Origin: JBASEY01 sp964404285
GTDB taxonomy: Bacteria > CSSED10-310
Reading direction: 5' to 3'
DNA: 64,000 nt
Assembly (NCBI GenBank): GCA_964404285.1
Contig: CAYOJK010000006.1
Location: 62,001 to 126,000, forward strand
Shown here: in pieces, positions 44,433 to 53,230 of the stretch
Numbering within the stretch: the first letter of the stretch is position 1
Layout of the letters: the number at the start of each line of letters is the position of its first letter
Made by a program: the position numbers and the translations under genes
Notes under the pieces: model-generated
The model's input: only the letters and a program-made list of their open reading frames with translations
What the model was told of the DNA's origin: nothing
Databases searched by the model: none

Positions 44433-45602
44433 TTAATCGGCAGCGACAAAAAAACACTTTAAATAATCTGTTCCTCGTATACCTGGATGAATAGGATGGT
44501 CGAAACTTTGTGAGCCGACATGGAATATTCGAGCTTTTCGTCCATGTCGATGGAAAGCATTGAATGTAACCGCTTTGAAATCCTCAGGTGTAACATGAAA
44601 AGAACAGCAAGAGGTGATCAGTATACCTTGGGGAGCTAGATTTTGAATTGCAAGAGATGCTATTTTCTGATAGTTGCTCAGATTTCTTCTGGAACGGTGT
44701 TTTCCACGGACAAATGATGGCGGATCAAGAAAAACAATATCCCATTTGTCGTGGTTTTGATTCAAAAAACTGAAGGCTTCAGCTTGAACAAATTCTATTC
44801 GTTTGTTGATATCATATCGATCAGCAGTTAATTTTCCCATTTCCAGACCAGGTTCGAACACATCGATGCACGTTGTATATTCAGCATCATGTAAGCAGGC
44901 TCGTATTCCAAACGCTCCAGAAAAACAGAACACATCCAATACTTTTTTCTTGGCACAAAGTTCAACCGCACGAGCACGATTATCTCGCTGATCAAGAAAA
45001 AAGCCTGTTTTATGTCCCTCAAAAAAATCGATAGCGTGCTCTATTCCATCAATCTGAGCATAAAAAGGCTTGGGAATGGTTCCGTATGCGACGCGACGAA
45101 ATAAGCTCAAGCCCTCTTTTTTGCGGGGAAGACTATCACAGGCCAGGATAATGCCGGTCGGTTGGAAGATTGTTATGAGTGCGTTCACAATGGTATCTGT
45201 AAACCGTTCGATCCCGGCAGTCGTTATTTGTACAGAAAGACACGAACCAAACTTATCGATGATCAAACCGGGCAGCTCATCGACATCACCATAGACAACT
45301 CGAAAGGATTCATCAGCAGGATAGCGCCTGAGTCTGAAGCCAAGGGCGTTTTTAATGGCTTCCAACCAAAATTGATCATCAAGGTATCGCTCTTGAAAGC
45401 TAAGAATTCTCAAGGGGATAGCTGATAGTGTATTGAGATAGCCTATACCAGCAAAAGTGTTGTCATCGGTGAAAACACGAACGGTTTCACCTGGTTGAAT
45501 ATTGGTCGAGATATCTGCGATACAATCCGATCCCAACGAAGGAAGTTGTTGAAGAACCATCCGGGTTCCGCGATCGTTTAAATGAACGACAGGAAGATTC
45601 AT
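44433..45602 (-). CDS. RlmI-like class I SAM-dependent 23S rRNA methyltransferase
   Basis: 389 residues. An N-terminal PUA-like domain (to about residue 75) is followed by the RlmI/RlmK type methyltransferase: FFEGHKTGFFLDQRDNR (family signature), DVFCFSGAFGIRA (SAM loop) and VFLDPPSFVRGK (DPP motif). RlmI methylates C1962 of 23S rRNA in E. coli; the exact target here is inferred. The start is the ATG at 45602 with AAGGGAT upstream; a longer frame would begin inside the glyA terminator. Confidence 0.88.
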   Translation of the reverse strand: MNLPVVHLNDRGTRMVLQQLPSLGSDCIADISTNIQPGETVRVFTDDNTFAGIGYLNTLSAIPLRILSFQERYLDDQFWLEAIKNALGFRLRRYPADESFRVVYGDVDELPGLIIDKFGSCLSVQITTAGIERFTDTIVNALITIFQPTGIILACDSLPRKKEGLSLFRRVAYGTIPKPFYAQIDGIEHAIDFFEGHKTGFFLDQRDNRARAVELCAKKKVLDVFCFSGAFGIRACLHDAEYTTCIDVFEPGLEMGKLTADRYDINKRIEFVQAEAFSFLNQNHDKWDIVFLDPPSFVRGKHRSRRNLSNYQKIASLAIQNLAPQGILITSCCSFHVTPEDFKAVTFNAFHRHGRKARIFHVGSQSFDHPIHPGIRGTDYLKCFFVAAD

Positions 45603-45620
45603 CGTGATAGTATCCCTTTT

Positions 45621-45653
45621 TAAAAACACCGGACCCTGTTAGGGGCCCGGTGT
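45621..45653 (-). terminator. Intrinsic terminator after the SHMT gene
   Basis: On the minus strand, an 11-bp stem with one mismatch (arms 45626-45636 and 45643-45653) around a 6-nt loop is followed by a run of five T residues. It separates the SHMT message from the RlmI-like gene downstream. Confidence 0.8.
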
Positions 45654-45673
45654 CCCTTTCCATTCAAATGTTT

Positions 45674-47116
45674 TTAATTGAGCGTTTCTGCCAGGCTCAT
45701 CAGTTGATCTGCAAACAGCTTTGCATAGTCACTGTTAGGTAATACGGTTCCTAATACTCTTGCGCCAAATGCAGCGGCAGTTTTATGATCAAGACAGAAA
45801 TGCTGGGTCAAAAACTTCTTTCTATAATCGCTGACAGTCTGCGCGATATTTTTCTTGTTTTTGACAACGTCTGCTATAAAGCCGGCGACGGTTTCAAAAT
45901 CTTTTTCCACCATTCCATAGCGGGTCATTTCCTGGACTCCCATGCGCAGACCACTAGAAGACAAGAATGTTTCGTCATCTGGAAGAGCTTGATAATTACA
46001 AATAATATTGCTTTCTTCCAATTTTCTAGCAATCTCCTGACCATCTCCAAATTGAGAAACCCGTAAAACGACTTGGTGAGTTTGTGTGTAACCGTCATGA
46101 GGATCACCTTCAACGGGTATACCTGCTGAAACAAGGTGTTTTGCAAAAGCTTTGGCATTTTTAATCACCTGGTTTTGGAAGGTTTGTTTGTATTCATTCA
46201 TTTCCAGTGATGCCATCAAAAGGGCTAACAATGTTCCAAGGTGGTGGTTGGATGTCGATCCTGGGAAAGATCGGTTTTTGACTTCCAGCCAAACTTTTCT
46301 AAAGGGTGATTTTTTATCCATATTCGAGACGATCACGCCGCGTTGTGGTCCAAAGAAGGTTTTATGTGTTGAGCCGGTTACTATGTCAGCGCCTTCTTCT
46401 AACGGAGTTTGAAAGGCGCCATATAAGCCTAGAACATGGGCCATATCAAACATGATGACCGGTGGTTTTTCCCAATCTTTGACAACATTATAAAATTCTT
46501 TTACGGGTTCAGGATACAGAAACATGCTTTTTCCGAATACAACCAGATCAGGCTTGTGTGTGCCCAGTATATCCAATAGCTTGGGTACATCGATTCGATA
46601 AGGATTATCTTTCATCACCGGGAAATTGACGACGTTTTCAGCGCCGGTTTTCGGATTAGGATCAACAAAATTAAACAATGCACCCATAGGTTGGCTGGAT
46701 AGATGGCCGCCTTTACCTAAATCATTATTCATCACACATTTCATTCGAGCGAATTCCGTTTGATCTCGGTGATTGATAAATTTTGTCACGGCTTTGAAAA
46801 CAATTTCATTAGCCATCTGACCGGAGATGGGCCGTAATTCGGCTTGACTACTGTTAAAAAACTCACAAATAGCGGCACGAGCTTCTTCTTCAACATCTCG
46901 AATGAAGTCGATACCTTGATAAAAATAGACTTCTTTCCCCTTCATTGTGCGATGTTCAGCGTATCGACCTGATGGATCCGCTATCTCGCAGATTTTGACG
47001 AGAAGGCTCGGTGTTGTTTCGGAAGGGATTAAATTGATGGAATTATGCTGTCGCCAACGGTTGTTTTTCTCAATGCGATCGATCAGGTGAGTTACCTTAT
47101 CTTTGAACTGGCTCAT
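45674..47116 (-). CDS. glyA: Serine hydroxymethyltransferase-like PLP enzyme, divergent
   Basis: 480 residues. SHMT interconverts serine and glycine, loading methylene-tetrahydrofolate. The PLP lysine is in TGSTHKTFFGPQRG, corresponding to the usual TTTTHK. Other family signs are NLIPSETTPS, the AEHRTMKGKEVYFYQG segment and SGQMANEIVFKA, but these differ from the common NLIASEN..., GKRYYGG and SGSQAN forms, so this is a distant branch. AAGGAGG precedes the ATG. A strong terminator follows its stop. With ndk and the MTs, it is a housekeeping neighbour of the MnmE/MnmG tRNA system in terms of folate use (inference). Confidence 0.8.
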   Translation of the reverse strand: MSQFKDKVTHLIDRIEKNNRWRQHNSINLIPSETTPSLLVKICEIADPSGRYAEHRTMKGKEVYFYQGIDFIRDVEEEARAAICEFFNSSQAELRPISGQMANEIVFKAVTKFINHRDQTEFARMKCVMNNDLGKGGHLSSQPMGALFNFVDPNPKTGAENVVNFPVMKDNPYRIDVPKLLDILGTHKPDLVVFGKSMFLYPEPVKEFYNVVKDWEKPPVIMFDMAHVLGLYGAFQTPLEEGADIVTGSTHKTFFGPQRGVIVSNMDKKSPFRKVWLEVKNRSFPGSTSNHHLGTLLALLMASLEMNEYKQTFQNQVIKNAKAFAKHLVSAGIPVEGDPHDGYTQTHQVVLRVSQFGDGQEIARKLEESNIICNYQALPDDETFLSSSGLRMGVQEMTRYGMVEKDFETVAGFIADVVKNKKNIAQTVSDYRKKFLTQHFCLDHKTAAAFGARVLGTVLPNSDYAKLFADQLMSLAETLN

Positions 47117-47299
47117 AAAAAAACCTCCTTGTTAGGTGAATGGTTCCGAACATTACATTGTTGTTTTGCAGTTCAAACCACTGCGGATCATTGCGAATGA
47201 GTTTACCACAAAACTGAAATTGTTTCATGGTAAAGTTTTTAAAGATCATCTATTCTTATACGATGAAGTTTGAAGGAGCATCTTTGAAAGGATATTTAT

Positions 47300-48628
47300 T
47301 TGGAGAGCAAAAATATACAGTTGCAATATAGAATTGTTATCGGGGATGAAAATGCAGACGATCTGCAGAAGGCGCAAACTGCCCTTCGTACTGCTGGGTA
47401 TTCTATTTCATCGACTTTATTCGGTAACAGATTGTTTCAGATTATTAAAAATACTAAGCCGCATTTAGTGATTCTTTCTGACAAATTAAAAGATCTTGAT
47501 GGAATTGAAGCTGCAAAAACGTTGATCGAAAAACTAAATTTTGCCGGCCCGATACTTATATTATCCGGTGATTCATCAGAACGCTCTATAGCTAGAGCCT
47601 ATGAAGCAGGGATAAGTGAATATTTATTAAAACCTTGTCCTGAAGGTTTATTACGAGTTAAAGTGAAACTGTTATTACAAAATATACCGCAATCCGGAGA
47701 TCTAATCCCCTCGCGCTCTGATGATTTTTCAAATTTACAAAGTGAGCTGGATTTGCCGGCGTATAGAATAATAGAAAAAATTGGTTCCGGATCGATGGGA
47801 GAAGTTTATCGAGCTATACACAAGATAACGTTTGATACTGTGGCAATAAAAGTTGTTCATGAATCGAAAGTGAAAAGTATTCGTGATGTACAACGTTTTT
47901 TTAGAGGTAGTTTGATTGGGCTGGAAATGCCCCGGCATCCTAATCTGGTCCAAATCATTGAAATTAAAAAACTAAAAAACAGTATTTACCAGGTTATGGA
48001 GTATGTCGATGGAAATACTCTTCAAGCAATCCTGAAAACAAAAGCTGTTCTAGAAGAGTCTCAGGTCGTATCCTTATTGAAAGATATTACGCTTGCCTTG
48101 GATATGCTGCACCAAAACCAGGTTTTACATCGTGATGTCAAACCCGGTAACATATTTATCACGAAAAAATGGCTCTGCAAGTTAGGAGATCTGGGAATTT
48201 CACGCCGATTGATCGATCGAACCGCCACAACAACCGGGCATATTGTTGGAACACCGGGGTATATATCACCGGAGCAAATTCTGGATATTAGACCGCTCGA
48301 TATACGCTCAGATATCTACAGCCTTGGATTGACGTTGATTCATTCTATTACTGGAAGCAATCCATTTATGAAAGACACACCATACGAATCCATGTTAGCT
48401 AGATTACAAGGCCCTGAAATATCTCTACATGAAGAAAATGCACCGCAAATATCTTCAAAGCTCAGGGATGTAATAAACCGGATGGTCAGAAGACGTGCTT
48501 TAGATCGGTATTCCTCGCCTTTGGCAATTCTTGCTGATTTGGAAAATCAAGGACTCTTCACCTCCCAGAAGGTGATGGGTCTTGAGCCTCCTCCAGATCC
48601 ACAACAAGAATCTCAGCAGGACAGTTGA
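47300..48628 (+). CDS. Receiver-domain / Ser-Thr kinase fusion
   Basis: 442 residues from a TTG start with AAAGGAT upstream. Residues 8-130 are a response-regulator receiver domain: acidic Asp16, conserved Lys in LLKPCPEG (near 115) and a Ser in ILSGDS. At the phosphoacceptor place, where most have Asp after LVLL, this protein has Ser60 followed by Asp61 (HLVILSDKL). A kinase domain follows from about residue 150: GSGSMGEVYRA, VAIKVVHES, HRDVKPGN, LGDLGIS (DLG for DFG) and GTPGYISPEQ. The kinase appears intact. No membrane segment. The 3' end overlaps the convergent phosphoesterase gene by 71 bp. Partners are unknown. Confidence 0.9.
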   Translation: MESKNIQLQYRIVIGDENADDLQKAQTALRTAGYSISSTLFGNRLFQIIKNTKPHLVILSDKLKDLDGIEAAKTLIEKLNFAGPILILSGDSSERSIARAYEAGISEYLLKPCPEGLLRVKVKLLLQNIPQSGDLIPSRSDDFSNLQSELDLPAYRIIEKIGSGSMGEVYRAIHKITFDTVAIKVVHESKVKSIRDVQRFFRGSLIGLEMPRHPNLVQIIEIKKLKNSIYQVMEYVDGNTLQAILKTKAVLEESQVVSLLKDITLALDMLHQNQVLHRDVKPGNIFITKKWLCKLGDLGISRRLIDRTATTTGHIVGTPGYISPEQILDIRPLDIRSDIYSLGLTLIHSITGSNPFMKDTPYESMLARLQGPEISLHEENAPQISSKLRDVINRMVRRRALDRYSSPLAILADLENQGLFTSQKVMGLEPPPDPQQESQQDS

Positions 48629-49649
48629 CCCGTTTTGGAATCCATACTCTCCCAATTCCAGCAGTGACAAAAAGATGGGTGTCTAGAATTTTGTAATGGC
48701 CGTGATCCAATAATCGATCATAAATTGATGGTGATACCACGCTGCCGATAACGGGCAGACGCCATTGGCCACCGTGAAGGTGACCGGAAAAAACCATATC
48801 GACACCAATTCGTGCCAATTTAAAAATGATATCCGGCGTATGTGCAAGAACGATAGTTGTCTGCTGTTGATCTAATTTGGAAGCTTCAAATAACCAAGGT
48901 TTTGCATAAGGATATTCAACCCCGTGAAATATTAGCGTTTGAGCCTGATCAGTTTGCAGAATCAACCCTTTATGAGATGGAAATTGCATATTACAGGATT
49001 CTAGAATTTTTCGAACAGTACGGTCATTTATCCAAAAATCATGATTACCCAAAACTCCCAAGATACCGTGAGGAGGTGACAGATTCTTGAAGAAGGGTAC
49101 CAAGCGCTGGAGCTGATCGAGCTGGTCTGTAAAATCACCTGTCACAAGCACGATATTCGGCTTTATCGATACCAAAGCATCAAAAACGACTCCCAAAAAA
49201 TCATCGGATGTATGTTTATCAATATGTAAATCACTCAAGTGAGCGATACGATAAGCGCCTGTTTTCCAAGTTGGGGGACTATGACAAAAGCGTCGAATAA
49301 TCAAGTGTTCAGACGTGTCTTGAAACAATTTGCCGGATATGGGTTGTTCATTCCAATACCAGGTATAAACAGTCTCTTTCACACGTAGAGTGTTTTTACG
49401 AATGCGCTGCCAAATTTCAACGATCAGGCAGCATGAAATTATTGATGCCACAAATAGATTCAATACATTCGATTGATAAACAAGACCACAACTTCCCAAG
49501 ATAAAAACCAATACTCCAAATATACATACCGTTAGGATTGATCTGAGATGTCCTTTTTTTAGCATTAGGATCAATCTATTATGTATTTGAATAAAAAGGA
49601 GCAGGCCTGAAAAAGCAAAAATAATGGATTTAAATACTCGTGTTAACAT
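48558..49649 (-). CDS. Membrane-anchored calcineurin-like metallophosphoesterase
   Basis: 363 residues. Three N-terminal membrane segments (about 6-22, 34-54, 60-80) precede the phosphoesterase domain. The five metal motifs are AHLSDLHID, VLVTGDFTD, GVLGNHDFW, VLAHTPD and FSGHLHGGQW. This matches the YaeI/YkuE type, which may act on UDP-diacylglucosamine or lipid-linked substrates; the substrate here is not determined. Its last 24 codons overlap the 3' end of the REC-kinase gene on the other strand. The glycosyltransferase-like gene lies upstream on the same strand, 20 bp away. Confidence 0.88.
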   Translation of the reverse strand: MLTRVFKSIIFAFSGLLLFIQIHNRLILMLKKGHLRSILTVCIFGVLVFILGSCGLVYQSNVLNLFVASIISCCLIVEIWQRIRKNTLRVKETVYTWYWNEQPISGKLFQDTSEHLIIRRFCHSPPTWKTGAYRIAHLSDLHIDKHTSDDFLGVVFDALVSIKPNIVLVTGDFTDQLDQLQRLVPFFKNLSPPHGILGVLGNHDFWINDRTVRKILESCNMQFPSHKGLILQTDQAQTLIFHGVEYPYAKPWLFEASKLDQQQTTIVLAHTPDIIFKLARIGVDMVFSGHLHGGQWRLPVIGSVVSPSIYDRLLDHGHYKILDTHLFVTAGIGRVWIPKRVNCPAEILVVDLEEAQDPSPSGR

Positions 49650-49669
49650 AAAAAAATCAGAGGTATAAA

Positions 49670-51184
49670 TTAAGGATGATCACGTTTCAATCCGTGACGA
49701 ATACATAGACTTCCTGATCCCATCAAAACTGTTAAAATGATTATACCTTTGTAAATGAACACGTTAGAGACTCCATCCAGCCACATTATTAGCCACCAGA
49801 AATCCAAAACACCATCAGGGTTGATTTGTTCACGATAGCGATCAGATAAATGAGGTGGTTTCGGCTTCTGTTTTGGAAGATCGGTTAAGTAATGTCCCAG
49901 TTTTTGAAGGTGGCCTGGAAAAGGATTGAATTGAAACATATAGCTGCCATTGGCAGGGTTATAATAATTATCGGCATTCTCAGCGATATACGTTGAAAAA
50001 TTGACGAATACTCCCGGTAACTGGACAAGGCATCCCAATATCGACAAAGTGGTCATTAGGAGTGGTATCCAGCGTTTCTGGATTTTCAGTAGGGGAATGA
50101 GCGCCAGATATAAAAATGGAACAGCAGGCAACAGCAATCTCGGTCCCCAGGTTACTCCACCCTCGATTCGGGCCCATCGGCTGAGGACTCCAAAATATAA
50201 CAGTGTGGTAACCAATTGAAATAATGACTCATGACGAAAATCTTTTTGTTTGAATCCCTGGATAATGCCAAAGGGAACCAACAGTAGAACAGGAGCAAAT
50301 ACAAAGATGCTTTTACCAGGAGATAGTAAAAATATCTTTAGGCCGGTCAGAAAATCCAGGGTGAAACTGCGAGGCATCCCGCTTGGTAGCTTATCATATC
50401 CCGTTTCCAAAATGTTGCCAAAGCGAGAAAAATTATAAACTAAATAACCTAGTACACCAAGAGCAGCCGATAATGTAAAGGCCAGACCTCGTTTGAAAAC
50501 ATTGAATGGAGTGTAAATTTTTTTGGATTTCTTCTTTTCTAACAGTAAGAAATAAAGAAAAAGTGGTGGGATTATCAAGCCTCCCAAAGGTCGTACCCAG
50601 GTGATCATACCTGCAAGCGCCCCGGAAATAAGGAGTGGAAAAGCGGAAGCTTTGCTTTTTCGCAGCAACAGCCAGGCCAGAAAACTCATCAGTGTAGCTA
50701 ATGGCTCAGTAAAAAATGTTTGGGCATAGATCCAGAAGGGAGTACTGAAGATGAGCGACAGTCCGATAGCCAAAGATACTTTTTTAGATAATTCAAAGGT
50801 TCTGGCAGAGTAATACATAACACAGCCAAGAAGGCCGGAGATCATCCAATTAAACATTGTTATAGCAAAAAAAGGTAAATAGTTGGTTTGATATAGGGAT
50901 TTCCAATAGCGACCCAGAATCAGAAATGGCACAGCCAGTAAGGGTTGAAGAAACCCAAAAGGCATATAATACTGCCCATCAGACCCGTATCTACCACCTC
51001 CCGTATTAGGCAGCGAAGGATCCACATCGATCCAATGATGGTCTAACAAAGAAGCGCTCATAAAATACATTGCCGCGCCATCGGTAACATAGACATGGCC
51101 ACCAGATGTTAACCCGCAAATCCCTGTAATCAACAGGAAAATTCCGGTAAAAATCAGCATTTCTTTTCGATCTGAAAAGGCCAT
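49670..51184 (-). CDS. Glycosyltransferase-like polytopic membrane protein
   Basis: 504 residues from ATG 51184, with AGGGAT upstream. About eleven membrane segments. The first large extracytoplasmic loop (TDGAAMYFMSASLLDHH and GRYGSDGQYYMPFGF) resembles the acidic first loop of PMT- and ArnT-type lipid-linked sugar transferases, where an Asp-containing motif is catalytic. That family usually has 'DE/DD' near there; the assignment is therefore by overall layout. It likely acts at the cytoplasmic membrane on glycolipid or glycoprotein assembly. Confidence 0.6.
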   Translation of the reverse strand: MAFSDRKEMLIFTGIFLLITGICGLTSGGHVYVTDGAAMYFMSASLLDHHWIDVDPSLPNTGGGRYGSDGQYYMPFGFLQPLLAVPFLILGRYWKSLYQTNYLPFFAITMFNWMISGLLGCVMYYSARTFELSKKVSLAIGLSLIFSTPFWIYAQTFFTEPLATLMSFLAWLLLRKSKASAFPLLISGALAGMITWVRPLGGLIIPPLFLYFLLLEKKKSKKIYTPFNVFKRGLAFTLSAALGVLGYLVYNFSRFGNILETGYDKLPSGMPRSFTLDFLTGLKIFLLSPGKSIFVFAPVLLLVPFGIIQGFKQKDFRHESLFQLVTTLLYFGVLSRWARIEGGVTWGPRLLLPAVPFLYLALIPLLKIQKRWIPLLMTTLSILGCLVQLPGVFVNFSTYIAENADNYYNPANGSYMFQFNPFPGHLQKLGHYLTDLPKQKPKPPHLSDRYREQINPDGVLDFWWLIMWLDGVSNVFIYKGIIILTVLMGSGSLCIRHGLKRDHP

Positions 51185-51246
51185 AATAAAAATCCCTAAA
51201 TACTTCTCGATAGAGAGAGTATAGCAAAATAGTTTAGCATCGAGAT

Positions 51247-51275
51247 GATTTAGATGCACTCAATTTTACTGTCAA
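51247..51275 (-). promoter_or_regulatory. Candidate promoter for the glycosyltransferase-like gene
   Basis: A perfect TTGACA on the minus strand (51270-51275), a 17-bp spacer and TAAATC (51247-51252). It is back to back with the promoter of the Clp_N-MshEN gene. Confidence 0.45.
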
Positions 51276-51286
51276 AAATAATTTAC

Positions 51287-51316
51287 TTGAGTGTATCAAT
51301 TGAATTAGGATAGAAT
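51287..51316 (+). promoter_or_regulatory. Candidate promoter for the Clp_N-MshEN gene
   Basis: TTGAGT (51287-51292), an 18-bp spacer and TAGAAT (51311-51316). The -35 box is part of an inverted repeat CACTCAA (51257-51263) / TTGAGTG (51287-51293), which could be an operator. Confidence 0.5.
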
Positions 51317-51342
51317 TGCTCTTTGAAACTAGGAGGATGACT

Positions 51343-52548
51343 TTGCTAGATAGGTTCACTGATACAGCCAAACGTCTTATATCGAATGCTCATGAAAAAG
51401 CTGAACAAAGAAATCACAGCCGGATCAGTAATGAGCACTTGCTGGAAGCGTTTTTATCTGAATCGAATTGTTTTGCATATCGGCTGATCGTGGAGAATAT
51501 TCCCTATACTGATTTCATTGTCAGGGAAATACAAAGTCGGTTGAATAGTTATCCCCTTGAAAGTGATAAAACCCTGAATTTTGATAATTATTGCAAAAAG
51601 TCATTTGAACGGGCTTTTAAGTTAACGGAAAAGTTAGGCCATCATGGAATCAGTACGGGCTCTTTACTGCTTGGTATGCTTCTATCAGAAGCGCCCCAAA
51701 CTGCGCCGATGCTTAGATCATGGGGATTGAGTTTGAAGGTTTTAGAGCAGAGAATCAGCGAAGGAGGTAATCCTGAAAATGATGAAGCATCTCTATCGAC
51801 ATTGTCAGGAAATATTGCCCGACAATTGAACCGGATGAACTCGATATCTGAAGATGCACAACTAATTATAACCCATGCTCAAGATTTGGCTAAATCCCTT
51901 AAATCTGCGGAAATAAACACCAGTCATTTCTTGCTATCATTTGTTTTTTTAGCTTCACGAAATGTTATCGATGTCAATCCATTGAACGCAACTTTATTTG
52001 ATTTGAATAAGGTTAAAAAATCTGTCGAAAAAAATCTCACCGGCCAAACACCTTTTTCAAATGATCAACTCCTTTTTGACTTTTCATTACATAAAGTGCT
52101 CAGGATAGCTGCCGTTGAAGCATATCAGTTTGGAAGGCCGGAAATCACACCCGTTGAAATCGCTCTTGGTCTTTTACAGGTTATGCCTGACGAAGTCGCT
52201 GCCGGTTTTGGGGGGGATTATTTTGCATTGAGATGGAATATTATTGACTTGCTTGGCGGTACAACTAATGATGTGAGTCATCAAAAATCATCCTCAATAG
52301 GTATTCCAAGAATTTCATTGCGACGATACAATGCTGATCAAAGCACTGTGATTCTGATCCCTGAAAAAACTGCTAGAGAATGGCGAGTAATGGCGCTGGA
52401 TTTCCATGATAATATTTTGTCTGTAGCTATGGTGGATCCAACTGATCGTGACATCATTAAAAAGATAGAAGAATTGACAGGAATGAAGGTTGCTCCTCTT
52501 CAAACCGATGAAAAAGAGCTCAACGCAGCTTTTCGTATCAACTATTGA
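51343..52548 (+). CDS. ClpC-type N-domain protein fused to a MshEN domain
   Basis: 401 residues from a TTG at 51343, which has AGGAGG six bases upstream; the ATG at 51337 touches the Shine-Dalgarno and is rejected. The start MLDRFTDTAKRLISNAHEKA matches the N-terminus of ClpC/ClpA. One Clp_N unit covers about 1-150 (with ISNEHLLEAFL and GISTGSLLLGML), and a second, weaker unit covers about 165-300 (with AEINTSHFLLSF and ITPVEIALGLL). The last 70 residues (LIPEKTAREWRVMALDF, VAMVDPTDRDIIKKIEELTG) match the MshEN domain of type II secretion and type IV pilus ATPases. No AAA+ or GspE ATPase domain is present, so it may be an adaptor. Confidence 0.85.
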   Translation: MLDRFTDTAKRLISNAHEKAEQRNHSRISNEHLLEAFLSESNCFAYRLIVENIPYTDFIVREIQSRLNSYPLESDKTLNFDNYCKKSFERAFKLTEKLGHHGISTGSLLLGMLLSEAPQTAPMLRSWGLSLKVLEQRISEGGNPENDEASLSTLSGNIARQLNRMNSISEDAQLIITHAQDLAKSLKSAEINTSHFLLSFVFLASRNVIDVNPLNATLFDLNKVKKSVEKNLTGQTPFSNDQLLFDFSLHKVLRIAAVEAYQFGRPEITPVEIALGLLQVMPDEVAAGFGGDYFALRWNIIDLLGGTTNDVSHQKSSSIGIPRISLRRYNADQSTVILIPEKTAREWRVMALDFHDNILSVAMVDPTDRDIIKKIEELTGMKVAPLQTDEKELNAAFRINY

Positions 52549-53230
52549 TCCTACTTTTAATCCATTGAAAAAGATGGCTGACAATCAAAATTAACAGAAT
52601 GTATACAGAAAACGGTATTAGCAGATATTTCAACTGAAATAGGCTTTGGCGTTCGGCAATGGACGGGTCTAGTTCTAGAAACCAGATGATGGCTGTCCAC
52701 ACGCTATACCCCGCTAGCCAGGCTCCAAAAAATAATGAGGGTATATTATTCAGTGAACCATTTTTAATACAGCATAATAGGCCTGTAATAATCGATGCCG
52801 CAAAAAAAATAAAAGCGATTTTAATGTCTGGTTGACGGAACACCATACTACCAAGAATGACAATGCTCATAACCATTACAGCATAAAACCTAAAAACAGG
52901 CAGGCGTTTTTTTTGGATCACTAAAGTCGTTGACAAGACAATACAAATAGCTGTGATACTGTCTAGTGCAAGGCGGTTCAAAAGACTGATGGTTTCAGGG
53001 GGTTGGACGATTGGGCAAAACCCTGCGATCACAAAGCCCAAAAAAACACCGATCAAAACACCATATTGATTCAAAATTGCCCCTAAAAACATTGAAATAA
53101 CCCAGGCGATTGCGGGATTTGTGTAGGTTGTCAAAGGTAGTTGAAGCAATCTAGATAGAAAGACAACCACGGCAGATAATATTAGACAACTGAAAGGGGA
53201 TCGAAAAAATTTGGTTATACTATCCGTCAT
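52538..53230 (-). CDS. Polytopic membrane protein of unknown family
   Basis: 230 residues with about seven membrane segments (around 14-30, 38-58, 60-76, 85-107, 113-130, 134-155, 162-180, 200-222 in part). No family was recognised. The stop overlaps the convergent Clp_N-MshEN gene by 11 bp. The start overlaps the stop of the 198-residue gene upstream by 4 bp, so it is the last gene of the HU operon. Confidence 0.6.
   Translation of the reverse strand: MTDSITKFFRSPFSCLILSAVVVFLSRLLQLPLTTYTNPAIAWVISMFLGAILNQYGVLIGVFLGFVIAGFCPIVQPPETISLLNRLALDSITAICIVLSTTLVIQKKRLPVFRFYAVMVMSIVILGSMVFRQPDIKIAFIFFAASIITGLLCCIKNGSLNNIPSLFFGAWLAGYSVWTAIIWFLELDPSIAERQSLFQLKYLLIPFSVYILLILIVSHLFQWIKSRINS

Noticed and set aside
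47168..47184. Inverted repeat GCAGT-N7-ACTGC upstream of the SHMT gene
   Set aside because: Five-base arms occur often by chance; no promoter context.
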